Origin: Aradus depressus | Lineage: Eukaryota > Arthropoda > Insecta > Hemiptera > Aradidae | Reading direction: 5' to 3' | DNA: 64,000 nucleotides | Assembly: GCA_963662175.1 (NCBI GenBank) | Contig: OY759215.1 | Location: forward strand, 14,745,079 to 14,809,078 | Shown: piece by piece, positions 33,173-43,625 of the stretch | Numbering within the stretch: the first letter of the stretch is position 1 | Layout: every line of letters begins with the position of its first letter | Translations under genes and position numbers: made by a program | The notes under the pieces: model-generated | What the model saw: only the letters and a program-made list of their open reading frames with translations | Told to the model about the DNA's origin: nothing | Databases searched by the model: none

Positions 33173-33605
33173 CACAACACGATCAAGAGAAAGTTGACTC
33201 CGTACACATACGCAGTATTACAATACACCGAATATTTCCCCTTGCAAACTGCTATCATTTGTGTGTAATTTACAAAAATGGACAACAAATATAACGTTTT
33301 GAACGCTGGCTATGTGAGACCCTTCATAAGGATATAAAAAAATACACCCATTTGCGTTTCAATACGTCAACAGAGATCTCGCTTAAATGAATCGGTCCGT
33401 CCCATTCAAGTACATCATCAGATTTGTGAAGCATTACCCTAAGACATTGACATAATAAGATCTTTTTTTTTTTTCAATAGACTAGACTCAGTGGGGAGTC
33501 CGATGTAACTGTCCCATCCGTTCTTCACTATCTGGTACTCTCCATCAGTCTAATGAATGCTCATCGGTCCCTAACCTTCATCCTCTCTTCCACTCCATGT
33601 CTTGA
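33173..33605. other. No gene seen
   Basis: Nothing recognised. Confidence 0.6.
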
Positions 33606-34800
33606 AATGAAATGAAATGAAACATAATCTTTATTTTGTGACATACATCGCCTAAGAATAATAACATAAGAAATAAACAAAATAATACAAGTATCAACCA
33701 ATTGAGACAGAATAAAGAAAAAAGAAAAGAGACCTCCAAGAATTAATTAAAGAGATATTAAATGTTAATGAAAGACAATGATTAAAACAATTAAAATAAA
33801 CTAATAAAACAAAGTAAGAATAATAATGTAAACAATAATGAGTTGTATCTAAATTATTATTATAATGAAAATCAGAGGTCAGATAGAAAAAAAATATATA
33901 TAAATGACGGTCATATAAGGAATATGTGTTAACAAGTGATAACCAAGTTATATTCCAACTGGGAAGATGAAACAGTAGAGTAACAATCTGTCCAGTGAGT
34001 GAGAGACATATAAGAAGACAAGAACTATCCCATAGGAGCCAGCCTTAGAAATAAGAGGTTTGCTGAGTTAGGAGATACTGGAAAAGTATGGGACTTAAAT
34101 GAAAGGAGAGTAGGAGCATGGCGAATCTGGAGAGGGAGAGAGTTCCAGAGGGAGTTAGGCTGGACAAGGAAGGAGTTGTGGTAGATTGTTGTCCTGTGGG
34201 AAGGGAGTAAAGATCAAAGGGACCTAGTGACTTTCTGCTAGATATGAGATTTAAATTGGAGCATTTGGAAAATGTAGGAGGACTTTTGGGAAGAAATGGT
34301 GTGATAGAGAAAGGAGCCTAAGAAATATTGTCGACGAGATGGTGGGAAGAGTTATTTTAGTTCGGTATAGGAATTAGTAATAAAGGAGTGTCTAGGGAGC
34401 CCGAAGATGAATCTTAGAAAGAAATTCATGACTCGCTAGCTCATCAGAAAGTCCTCCATATGAGATACAGGCATAATCAAAATAGGGGAACACAAGGGAG
34501 GATACCAACAGCTGACAGGTTTTAGTGGGGAAGAATGAAAGGTGAGCATTGTAGAGCTTGGAAAGGAGGATGCTGTAGGCTACGAGTAGAGTAACCTGTC
34601 TGGCTAGTTGGAGGTCATTGGTAACTTTCAGGAAGGCGGATTGAGTGCTTAGGCAAGGACTGAAGGGGATTTAAGATTTGGTTGGTTTCAAGATAAGAGG
34701 ATAGTTGGGATTGGGCTATTCGTTCTAAGGGTTTGAAGAGGGTGAATGTTGGGTGGAAATCTTTTGGAGAAGAGAGATTAGGAATTTTTATTTTGTCGCA
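33606..34800 (-). pseudogene. LINE 3' part with (TTTCA)n tail
   Basis: The minus strand ends at 33606 with AATAAAGATTATG then TTTCATTTCATTTC, a LINE-like tail. Upstream, at about 34690-34080, a broken frame reads SLVFPYFDYACISYGG and later QPNSLWNSLP, matching the post-reverse-transcriptase region of CR1/jockey-group LINEs (PHLDYG... and ...LWNSLP). Many stops. The 3' UTR is unusually long and A-rich. Clade inferred. Confidence 0.65.
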
Positions 34801-35755
34801 GAAATATTTTCGTCTCCACAGAAACTCTTTTTTTAATTTGACTAGTCATGAGTTAATGAGTTACAATTTTTTTATATTTATAATTATCACATTTTAAAAA
34901 TGGTGAGCTTTTTTCAATATAAAAAAACTGTTTTATTTCATAATTTTCTGATAAACTTAAATATATATTTTTGGGAAGTGCTCACCCTAAATATATATCT
35001 TGTGTGGGAAAAGGACTATATTTTTCTTTTTCTAATAATTTATATTATATACATCACCCGATATTTAATCTTAGCATACAAGAACATAGGAGAGGAATTT
35101 ATATATATTTAAATAAATAAATATTGAAGATAAATTATTATAAAATTAATAAGAATAATAAATATTATATATACTACATATTTTTAAAATTCAGATAAAT
35201 AGGGTGAAGTACATAATTAAACAGAAAGACAAAACGAAAGAAATCTGATCCAAATTGAAATAAAGAATGTTAAGAAAATCAATTCTAAGAAGAAATGAAT
35301 ATCATTTTGAGAGGATGAATTATACAACAATGTTCTATTCAATTCAAAATATAATTTTCAATAAAGTCTAGTCACTCACAAAGAAGGTAAAATGATAGAA
35401 GGCTATTTAACAAACATGGATTAGAGAAATTATGGCAAATATAATGAGACCCTGAAGAGAGTGCGTAAATGTCCATGTGCCGCGTCCAATCCTGAGTCCA
35501 ACATTTCGGTATTTCACGATCACGAGCCTGTTGTTACTAGATCCCTACGTTACCACCCTGACAATCAGGCGGCAGAGGATCTGCGGAGGAGACCTGCCAT
35601 AATAGATACCAAGTGTCTTGGATGTGTTGATAGTGACCAGTTTCTTCCCTCATTGTTTGTCGCCTCTTTTCAGCTCTCCTGTCCCTACCAGTCTGCCTCC
35701 ACTGCTGGTCAGAGGCTAGGCGGATCCAGGGAGTCAGCTTGAGTTCTTCTATTGT
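34801..35755. other. Two unrecognised frames
   Basis: The 70-codon plus frame at 34900-35112 is AT-driven and hydrophobic by composition. The 93-codon plus frame at 35461-35742 has more balanced composition (begins MRKCPCAASNPES) and lies in a less AT-rich pocket; I cannot place it. Confidence 0.35.
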
Positions 35756-36003
35756 GCAAGATTTCGCCTAAGAGCTAAACAAAGTATATCTAGCAGAAGA
35801 AAAACCCAAAAATAACTTAAGTATGTGGTAGGACACTTAGTCATGTTTGGGTTTCTCATGTAATAAGGGACACTTGGTTATGTTTGGTTATTTCATGTGC
35901 TTCCCAACCATTACATGAACTTAATTTACTAAAGTAGTGCAAGTTATGTTTAGGTTTTTCAAATACTAGGGACACTTAGTTTAGCTCTTAGACAAAATCT
36001 TGC
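35756..36003. mobile_element. MITE with GCAAGATTT ends
   Basis: GCAAGATTTCGCCTAAGAGC on the left pairs with GCTCTTAGACAAAATCTTGC on the right. The interior has partial repeats of GGGACACTTGGTTATGTTTG. Confidence 0.85.
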
Positions 36004-36330
36004 ATAAGATAAGACCTCAAGCTAACTAATAAGTGGGCCTTCCGAACCATTAGATGAAGTTAAGAAATAGGAAAGGGAAAGTCCTTCTCAGGAAAGCCAA
36101 GCCAATCGAAAAACAGTAAATCATCTAAGCTGCCATTAGCCGAAGGAACCCAAGATGGATTGTCTACAATTCTTAACCACCCTTCAAATGTTCTTAACAG
36201 CACAACAGTGTAAACTTTTAAGTAGTCTTCTGTATTTCTTTAGAGTTCTCATGTACTACAAACGCTGGCAAAAAAGACGAGCTCTTTATCTGTGAAATTG
36301 GAACTGCAGTTTTGTTAGTTATTTATTGTA
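36004..36330. other. No gene seen
   Basis: Nothing recognised. Confidence 0.6.
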
Positions 36331-36472
36331 GCTCATGTCCGGGCTTTAACTACAAGGTTATATCGCCTACTACCAGAGCGCTCTTTCGACACTCTGGTGG
36401 ACCACTGCTTAACGTTCCAGGTAAAAAACCTAAGGGTCTCGATCTTGAGCTCAGTAGAGAAGCACGCTACTC
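36331..36472 (-). mobile_element. SINE-A with large internal deletion
   Basis: Both ends survive (CATGTCCGGGCTTTAACTAC at left, CTTGAGCTCAGTAG at right) but about 190 bp of body is missing. Confidence 0.85.
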
Positions 36473-36624
36473 ATGAGCATAATAAACATGTTAGTTGGCT
36501 TAATTAAACAAAATAAAAAAACATTTCAAACAACTGCGAAAATGTGGGAACCATTGCATCTTTATATATTGTACTATTCATTTCGAAAAATTCAATATGA
36601 ACCTATAGACAACATCATAATCCC

Positions 36625-36715
36625 CGTGTGTAAAACGACGTTGGCCGCGGGACCTGCTATGAAATGAACACTCATAGGGAGTAACAGCACTGGCTGGCTT
36701 CTCCCATCTCATGTA
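36625..36715 (+). pseudogene. jockey LINE C-terminus and 3' UTR start
   Basis: The frame ends KRRWPRDLL-stop, the usual end of jockey-type ORF2 in such genomes, followed by AGCACTGGCTGGCTTCTCCC, which is shared with the 3' UTR of the minus-strand jockey near 44600. Confidence 0.75.
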
Positions 36716-36918
36716 TTCTATAGTTGTTTGTTCTATATAGTCCTGTTTGTTCTATATAGTCCTGTTTGTTCTATATAGTCCTGTTTGTTCTATATAGTTC
36801 TGTTTGTTCAATATAGTCCTGTTTGTTCTATATAGTCCTGTTTGTTCTATATAGTCCTGTTTGTTCTATATAGTCCTGTTTGTTCTATATAGTTCTGTTT
36901 GTTCTATATAGTCCTGTT
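36716..36918 (+). repeat. 19-bp tandem repeat, about 10.5 copies
   Basis: Unit TTTGTTCTATATAGTCCTG, almost invariant. It follows directly on the jockey 3' UTR, so it is probably part of that element's 3' end. Confidence 0.96.
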
Positions 36919-37277
36919 ATATATGTGTGTGAGGATAATTATAGAGTAAGAAGAGTTGAACACAACTAAAAATAAAATACATATTATATAAAGAATTTAA
37001 ATAATTGTAGCCATAAAAAGACCTAACAAAAAAAAACAATCTAATGAAAGTTTTGATTTTCCCAAATTTAGTATTTATGAACATTAAACTGTAAATTATA
37101 ATATTGGAGCAATTATAATTTATTTCTGTGTCGTTAGTGTTGCTTGCAACAAAAATTGCACAAAACAGCGTTCTAAGTCAGGCAATTACTTCCAATTATT
37201 GTCGCTAGATGGTATCAGTTGAACCACTGCACATCTCGCCCATGTTAACTTCCAACCATTATTTATGATTGAATATA
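36919..37277. other. No gene seen
   Basis: AT-rich; nothing recognised. Confidence 0.6.
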
Positions 37278-37950
37278 CAGTAGAACCTCTTTAAGTTGAA
37301 CCTCGATAAGTCGAAAACCTCCAAAACTAGAAAAAAAGTTTTGTTCCTTTCCCTTCAAGCCCCAAAACCTCCATTACTCGAAATCTCAACCCTCTATTAG
37401 TCGAAATAATCAGTAGGTCCCTACAAGCCATTTTTTACAAATTTTCCCTCTATAACTCGAAAAAATAAATTGGACCTCTGTATCTCGAAGATAGCAATGT
37501 TTTATTTTACAACCTTTACAACTCGATTATTTGAAACTTATTACCTCTATAGCTCGAAGAAAAACAAGTTATCGACTTTAAGAATTTGCCGACAATGTAC
37601 ACCATTGTTTCTTATAAAACAATTTAGGAGTATACAATAAATAGGATTACCAATTATCTAAAGCAAAAAAAATTACTGACTTTTTTTAATACCTACATAT
37701 ACTACGTATTTTTTATTTTAAGGATGTTTTGAAATAATGTTGATTTATAATAAATATAAATATGTTTGTTACCTCTGTAACTTGAATTTTTATTTATTTC
37801 ACCTCTCTAACTCAAAATTAGTTAGAATGAATCTTAACCTCTACAAGTCGAATCAAAATCCGCCTGTCGAAATCCTCCATAAGTCGAAAACTCTATAACT
37901 CGAATTTTTTGGCGTCTCCCTTGATGTTCCGACTTATAGAGGTTCTACTG
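37278..37950. mobile_element. pogo/Tigger-like element with inner repeat series
   Basis: TA-bracketed ends CAGTAGAACCTCTTTAAGT and ACTTATAGAGGTTCTACTG. Inside, about a dozen degenerate CCTCTATAACTCGAA-like motifs recur (for example near 37450, 37480, 37545, 37770, 37800, 37840, 37880). No transposase frame. Confidence 0.9.
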
Positions 37951-38708
37951 TATAATCAATATTCATTTGTTTGCAACCTATATGATACGATATAAGCAAC
38001 AAACCGAACGGTGGAGGAATGTTATTGGAGTTGTGAAAAACAGAAGTATGGTGAGGATTGTAATGAACAGTCACCCAAATTAATCACAGACTCGTATGTT
38101 TTCAATAGTTTCTTTTATAAATGATTGCTGATGTCAATATATAGTACTTGTGAAAACTGTCTTGCTGTGCATAGACGCCTAAAATGATCACCTAATAAGG
38201 ACAGAGGACACATCATAATACAGTGTTGACTAAAATGAACCACAAACCAAATAGTGATTATTTGTCTTAAATGAATCACCTGCCATGATAAGATTGTCAT
38301 GCTCTACATACCATAATAAAACATGATAAAACATGTTTACTTTCGCTAATATTCATTTATAGATAACCTCAAAAAAAAAAAAAAAAAAAAACGAGCAAAT
38401 TTCTATCACACAAAGATCAGGGAAAACCGTCCAAATACAAATACTTCACATATCAGGTAAATAAATACAATTTACCCCAAAATTAACATTTTTTCAATCT
38501 TTTATATAGATATTATATTACCTGATCGTATATTTTTACTTATTATTAATATCATTTTTCAAAGATAATATATATCTAGTTTTTATGTTATTATTAATTT
38601 GACTGTTTAATATCTCGAGACATGACATAGTTCTCTATACAATTCTTTTTATAATTTTCCACTTAGTCTAAATTAACCTAGTATCTTTGTTTTTATTATT
38701 TACATCAC
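37951..38708. other. No gene seen
   Basis: Includes an A-run at 38370-38390. The minus frame at 38115-38300 is unrecognised. Confidence 0.6.
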
Positions 38709-38999
38709 CTATTAATTTTTCAGACAATTCGATCAAAAGGAATGAGGGAAGGACCTGAACACAAAAACTGTAATAACTGTCGATGTAATGAATGTATCGA
38801 CGCGAAATTTTATGTATAAATTCAAAACCCCCAACCAACATCTATTAATTCTCAGCTAAATCAACCAATGTGAAGGGGGATATAACTCAAGATATATAAT
38901 TAAATTAGTTTTCTACAAGAGTTTCAGAGGGAAAGCGAAAATTTAGTTGATTAATTCGAGCTGGGGAAGTGCATTACTGGTGATTCACTGACAATATTT
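38709..38999 (-). repeat. HR1, distal half
   Basis: AATAACTGTCGATGTAATGA, TGTATCGACGCGAAATT, ending at CTGGGGAAGTGCATTACTGG and the distal hairpin. Head to head with the copy at 39258. Confidence 0.9.
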
Positions 39000-39334
39000 T
39001 TTTTTTCATCGTGTTCATTGAATTTTTTCACCTGGAAGTTTTTTTTTTTTTCTGCTACTCATTTTGATCCCACAAAATGTAGGTCTGGAGTGGTATAGGG
39101 TGTATAGGCCATACAGTAGCCATAGGCTATACTCCCTATACCACTCCAGACCAGAAAATATACCTACATAAGTACATTTTGTAGGATCAAAATGAGTAGC
39201 AAAAAAAAAAAAAACTTCCAGGTGAAAAAATTCAATGAACACAATGAAAAAAAAAATATATCGTCAGTGAATCACCAGTAATGCACTTCCCCAGCTGGAA
39301 TAATTCAACTAAAGTTTTGCTTTCCCTCTGAAAC
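38921..39334. repeat. 414-bp palindrome (foldback)
   Basis: Arms of about 190 bp. Left: GAGGGAAAGC, CTGGGGAAGTGCATTACTGG, TGTTCATTGAATTTTTTCAC, CTACTCATTTTGATCC, GTCTGGAGTGGTATAGGG. Each is mirrored on the right to 39334, and the centre is near 39117. The arms extend from the unique spacer into both HR1 copies, so the HR1 ends were copied together with the spacer. The 75-codon minus frame inside is fortuitous. Confidence 0.93.
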
Positions 39335-39505
39335 CAATTTACCAATTTTGTTGAAAATTAATAGGTGTCCTATTCAGGAATCCTCATACTTCAGCCGATC
39401 GGCTGTAAATTGTTAGGTGTTGTAGAGTTCCGGATTTACATATGTACAAAATTTCGTGTCCATAGATTCCTTACTTCGGCAATTATTGGACTTTTTGTTT
39501 TACGT
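39258..39505 (+). repeat. HR1, distal part
   Basis: Begins GTCAGTGAATCACCAGTAAT then ACTTCCCCAGCTGGAATAAT; runs to the GGCAATTATTGGACTTTTTG block; terminal hairpin lost. Confidence 0.88.
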
Positions 39506-39792
39506 TTTCTTTTTGTTACTATTATTTATTTAAAATTTTATTATTATAACACTATTGTATATATTTCACTTATTTATATGAACATTATTTTGCACATACA
39601 TACATATATTATTTTATGACTAATATGAATTTCACACTATAATGCAATCTGCGATAAAATAATTAATTTGTTAAGTATTGATGACGATGAAAAAATCAAT
39701 AATATATTTATTTTCGTAACTAATAGTTTAAAATAAAAAAAACAAAAACAGTTTTATTATGATTTGCCCTCTTGTTTACCTTAAACATTCAA

Positions 39793-40137
39793 GGTTAGGT
39801 TAGGTTTTATGACTCATGCCCGGGCTTTAACTACGAGGTCATATCGCCTACTACCAGAGCGCTCTTTCGTCACTCTGGTGGACATGAGCCCGACTCTACT
39901 GTGGGAGTCCTAAATTTTGTCTACCCTAAATTTTTATTCATCTAGGGTAGGGGTCTTTAACGAGTACCTGACATCGTACAGGCCCGGGACCATCGCTTAA
40001 CGTCCCATCCGAAGGACGGCGTGCTTAAGTTTATTTTACTTCCCAGATAAAATAAACTAAGGGCCTCGGTCGGGCTACGAACCCACGACCTTGAGCTCAG
40101 AAGTCAAGCACGCATACCACTGAGCTACCGGCGCCCT
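39793..40137 (-). mobile_element. SINE-A, full length
   Basis: Starts with GGTTAGGTTAGG and ends GAGCTACCGGCGCCCTC, so complete. No convincing target duplication was found. Confidence 0.95.
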
Positions 40138-40527
40138 CAAAAGCGTGCACTCTCCGCGCAAGCGCAAACGTCCTAAAGAGTGGATTAACTCATACAGAAT
40201 CACCATCCAAAGAATCACATCACCTTGACACTGTAACACCAGTTTCATTTTTTAAACATTCAATATTATAACACATTTCACAACAGTTGGTATTTTTCTT
40301 TTCTTTACTTCGGCCCATATTTTTAATTATGTATCTTCCAAAATTAATTTTTTGTTTAATTAAGTTTGTTATATTTTCTATTTTTAATTATAAGTTGTAT
40401 TAATATATAAACTTTTACATATTATGTTATATATTTGTATATATATTTATGTGTGAACTAGTTAGGTCAACCCTTGCTATGAGATTTGTATCTCTATTAG
40501 CAATAAAGTTTCATTTCATTTCATGAC
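40138..40527. other. No gene; LINE-type 3' tail at right
   Basis: 40485-40523 reads AGCAATAAAG then TTTCATTTCATTTCA, the same tail type as the LINE at 33606 but on the plus strand. No coding part attached. Confidence 0.5.
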
Positions 40528-40655
40528 TAATATGAATGTTGTCATCCAACCTTTCTGACTTTCTTAATGATGTCACCGTTGAATTTTGACTACAACAGAT
40601 GATGCACTGTTACAACAAAGAACAATACAGCAAACAGATAGATAAAGGAACTCAC

Positions 40656-40732
40656 CATGTGAAGCAACAAGAAGGGAGCAGAGAAGACACAAATGAAGCC
40701 ACACCTCTACAAGGTACACTCCCATCTCTCGT
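40656..40732 (-). CDS. Candidate host exon encoding a signal-peptide-like N-terminus
   Basis: On the minus strand a good acceptor (TATTTACTGTTTCAG) precedes, and a good donor (ATG|GTGAGT) follows, a 77-nt exon. An ATG at 40725-40723 opens a frame beginning MGVYLVEVW with a hydrophobic run LCLLCSLLVASH up to the donor, leaving one base (phase 1). A charged or polar start, a Leu/Cys-rich core and small residues at the end look like a secretory signal peptide. The rest of the gene would lie at lower coordinates and was not found. A second frame is also open, so coding is a hypothesis. Confidence 0.35.
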
Positions 40733-40802
40733 CTGAAACAGTAAATAATAGTACATAAGTAAATAATAGTGCATAATAACTATGTGTAAGTAAATAGGAA
40801 CG

Positions 40803-41229
40803 GTAGGCGTCTTCAACCTGCGGCCCGCGGGCCACGAGTGGCCCGCTGAAGGAATTTTAATGGCCCGCCGGCATTTTAGTGGCCCCCACATTTGATTTTT
40901 CCGATTTTCGTGAGAATGAAATTTTTATCAGAATGTTCTCCTCGCCATTTTCAGTAGACATTGAAAATGTTCCACCAACACTTCAATTGGAATTTATAGA
41001 TTTGCAGTGTGACTCTGCAGTAAAATGCAAGTTTCTAGAAAATCCTACATTAATCGATTTGTATTCGAAGTACGTGACCGAAGACAAGTATCCAGGAATT
41101 CGTAATCATGCATTGTTCATGTCTTCTATCTTTGGCAGTACCTACATTTATGAACAGTTTTTTAGTAAATTGAAGAACATAAAATCAAAAACAAGAACAC
41201 GGCTGACAGACAGACTTTTGGAGCGCGAA
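40803..41229 (+). pseudogene. hAT transposase C-terminus (GTF2IRD2/Buster-like), 3' truncated
   Basis: Starts with a hAT-type end (GTCTTCAACCTGCGGCCCGC). It then reads ENEIFIRMFSSPFSVD, LQLEFIDLQCDSAVK, LIDLYSKYVTEDKYPGIRNH, ALFMSSIFGSTYIYEQFFSK and KSKTRTRLTD. SIFGSTYIYEQFFSKLK is the dimerisation core of domesticated-like hAT proteins. The open frame from 40879 begins with GTG and runs 182 codons only because it continues into the adjoining HR1. The internal deletion joins the end to the C-terminus; the right end is lost. Confidence 0.85.
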
Positions 41230-41230
41230 T

Positions 41231-41844
41231 CAGCTAAGTTTCCCCTCTCCCTCTGGTTGAAAATTAATAGTTGTCGTATTATGGGACTTCTGAATCATAG
41301 TAAATTTCGTATTGATACATTCGTTACATCGACATTAATAAAGATTTTTGAGTTGAAACTCCTAAATCTAATGGGTCCTAAGTCCATATATAAACTTTGG
41401 GTACGTCGTTACACAGGTAATTATTAGGGTTTTCGAGTACAAAGCCCCTTCATCTCGTCCCGCAAATAACTTTAGCCGATTCAGTTGAATAGGTGACCAA
41501 AAGGGATTCTAGATAAACAGATAAAATTTCATAATATATTCCATTGGAAGTTATCGCGTTGACAGACATGCACAGAGCCAACAGGACATTTGTTTTTTTC
41601 TCCCCCTTCCTTTTAGTCGATATGACTGAAAAACAACATGTGTTGTTGTTAGAGGGTTCTGGATTCACATATAAAATTTCGTGTCGATACATTCATTCTA
41701 TCTGGAGTTAACATGTTCACAGACACACAGACATTTTATTTTTCGTATTTGGAAACTAGAGGTCGGAATTCCGTTGAAAACTTCGTATCGAACTTTTGAC
41801 TGATTACATAACTTCCCCTATACTTTTTATAGCTGGGGAAGTAA
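41231..41844 (+). repeat. HR1, long copy
   Basis: Several modules; later GATACATTCATTCTATCTGG and GTTCACAGACACACAGACA, ending ACTTCCCCTATACTTTTTAT then GCTGGGGAAGTA. The distal hairpin is absent. Confidence 0.9.
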
Positions 41845-41845
41845 A

Positions 41846-42020
41846 ATGAATAGAGACAAAACGACATTCACTCTCAGACATAAAACTTGTCCACCAGTTT
41901 ACATTAACAACCAGCCCATTCATACAACCGACATATATAGGATATCTAGGACTTCATTTAGACAGACTTAACTTGGCCAACCACATCAGACTGAAATCAA
42001 TAACACTACGTAATAAAATT
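41846..42020 (+). pseudogene. jockey LINE ORF2 fragment
   Basis: Reads TFTLRHKTCPPVYINNQPI, then in a shifted frame GYLGLHLDRLNLANHIRLK. CPPVYxNNxxI...YLGLxLDRRLTW is the jockey-type segment after reverse transcriptase. It stops just before the inverted-repeat element at 42051. Confidence 0.8.
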
Positions 42021-42050
42021 TGACCAAATTTTTGTTTATCTTAGTTATTG

Positions 42051-42615
42051 ACGTGACAACGTCTTATAATTTGGTAGGCCGGAACCCCATGTTCGAAAAC
42101 TGCGTTATGTTACTTTCGGTAACAGAAGTATCGCGCATGCGCCGAGAGAGAGAGCGCATCACACTGTCTTCGTTCCGCTAGTTGCTCTCCTGTCTCGATT
42201 CACAGTTATAGGGACCAGAATTAATTCGAATATATGATCGCAATAATTAATAACTGACAAAATCACACATGTGAATCGAATTGTTAATTGAACTTCACAA
42301 AACATGTAACAATTATATTATTGTCCTACATGATGTATAAATGTGAAAATAGCATTGATTTAAATAAACGCTTCATAAAATTGTTCACCATTCTAAAACT
42401 ATTTGATCTATAGATTTGAAAATAATATTTTTATCGAATAAACTCTTTATAAAAATTGTAAACCAAATTTTCATTTTTTGAAAACTATTATGCTTATGAA
42501 TGTTTTCTTTCTATATTGTTTTTAAATTGTTTTAAGGTTCAACAATTTTATTGAAATGATTTGTTATATTTGATTCTTGACACTTTCGCTGTCTCGCAAC
42601 TCAGACGTTGTCACG
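42051..42615. mobile_element. Inverted-repeat element with ACGTGACAACGTCT ends
   Basis: ACGTGACAACGTCT at the left pairs with AGACGTTGTCACG at the right. The left part is CpG-rich (CGCGCATGCGCCGAGAGAG), the rest AT-rich, with no coding frame. Superfamily not assigned. Confidence 0.7.
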
Positions 42616-42879
42616 CTCATTTCGCCACGCATCGGATTTGCACGCACCCGATTTTTTTAGTGTTTATTGCTTAATTTGATGATGCTGCTTATGAATATAC
42701 AAGTAGTTTTCCTGAAGTGTCAATATTTTGGCTGTGATAATAAATTTTTCAATTTTCTTAAAAGCTACAAATATTACATGTTTATTTAATATAACTAGAG
42801 TCCTATAGAAGAAATCTAACATATAGTACCTCAAGAATTGGTAGGAATGAGAGCAAGAATATTGAATCTTCATACAAGA

Positions 42880-43215
42880 ATAGTGTCTTTTAAAAATGTA
42901 CATGAGAACGGCTTTTCTTCTTATGTTTTTCTGACCCCACTGCACGCCACTATACCCCATACATAGTCTCCCATCATAGCACAGTCCCAACCAACGTCCC
43001 TGGTACCGTCTTTCCACGCAGTGAGTGGCTTGATGAAAGCGTTCACCGTGTTCCTAGCTTGCAGTTCCTAAATTTGGTCTAAAGAAGTCAATATGAGAAA
43101 ACAAGTAATGCATTTTCACAGACATTCTACATCCAAGTACATGGTAACTCTGTATCAAATTTTCTATCAGTTCCATTTAATTCTCGTTGCAAAAATGCAC
43201 ATACACAACAACGTA
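42880..43215 (-). pseudogene. Remnant of a widespread arthropod repeat protein (GERFHQ motif)
   Basis: Minus-strand phrases in shifting frames: LGCRMSVKMHYLFSHIDF, then EHGERFHQ, then VERRYQGRW. I recall the string ...CRMSxKMHFLxSHLDFFPxNLGxxSDEHGERFHQDI...RYQGRW from many uncharacterised, transposon-associated proteins in arthropod genomes; its biochemical role is unknown to me. Frameshifts show it is dead. The 117-codon minus frame at 42664-43017 covers only its end. Confidence 0.6.
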
Positions 43216-43254
43216 CTAAAACCCATTTGAAGTTACGGTATCGAGAAATGGAGA

Positions 43255-43625
43255 TTGAAAATACAACTTCGTCAGTCACTACAATCCATTATACTACGCC
43301 ACACTACCGATGGGCCATTTTACATTTCCAATCTCACACAACATAATTACCTTAACATCCCATTTGTACATTCTGATATCAGGACACGCTATCAAAATGT
43401 TTACAACAAACTTCACCATCACGCCAATCCACTTATTCAATAATAATTATTATCCACAGACTCCCCACCACGACGCCTCAAGCGGACATGGCACAGGGAC
43501 CTGCTCCAGGACTAGCCTGGACTCCTCTTCGGTCACGGACCTCAGTAGTACAGCCACACCCATGTCATTCCTCTTACTAATGACTAATATATGTCGATGT
43601 AAATATGTAAATAAATAAATGAAAC
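43255..43625 (+). pseudogene. jockey LINE ORF2 C-terminus
   Basis: Reads DGPFYISNLTQHNYLNIPF, then HSDIRTRYQNVYNKLHHHAN, then in another frame PRRLKRTWHRDLLQD-stop, the canonical jockey end. A short AAATAAATAAATGAAAC tail follows. It may be the downstream half of the copy seen at 41846. Confidence 0.85.

Noticed and set aside
34900..35112. Hydrophobic 70-codon membrane protein
   Set aside because: Composition follows the AT richness (Ile, Tyr, Leu, Phe); no homologous motif or context.
38921..39334. Hairpin as a pre-miRNA
   Set aside because: Arms are too long and built from transposon ends; it is better explained as a foldback repeat.
39793..40137. Target duplication around the full SINE-A
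   Set aside because: Flanks (CATTCAA and AAAAGCG) share no more than three or four bases.
40879..41427. 182-codon gene
   Set aside because: It starts with GTG, encodes a deleted hAT transposase tail, then reads into HR1 without any coding signal.
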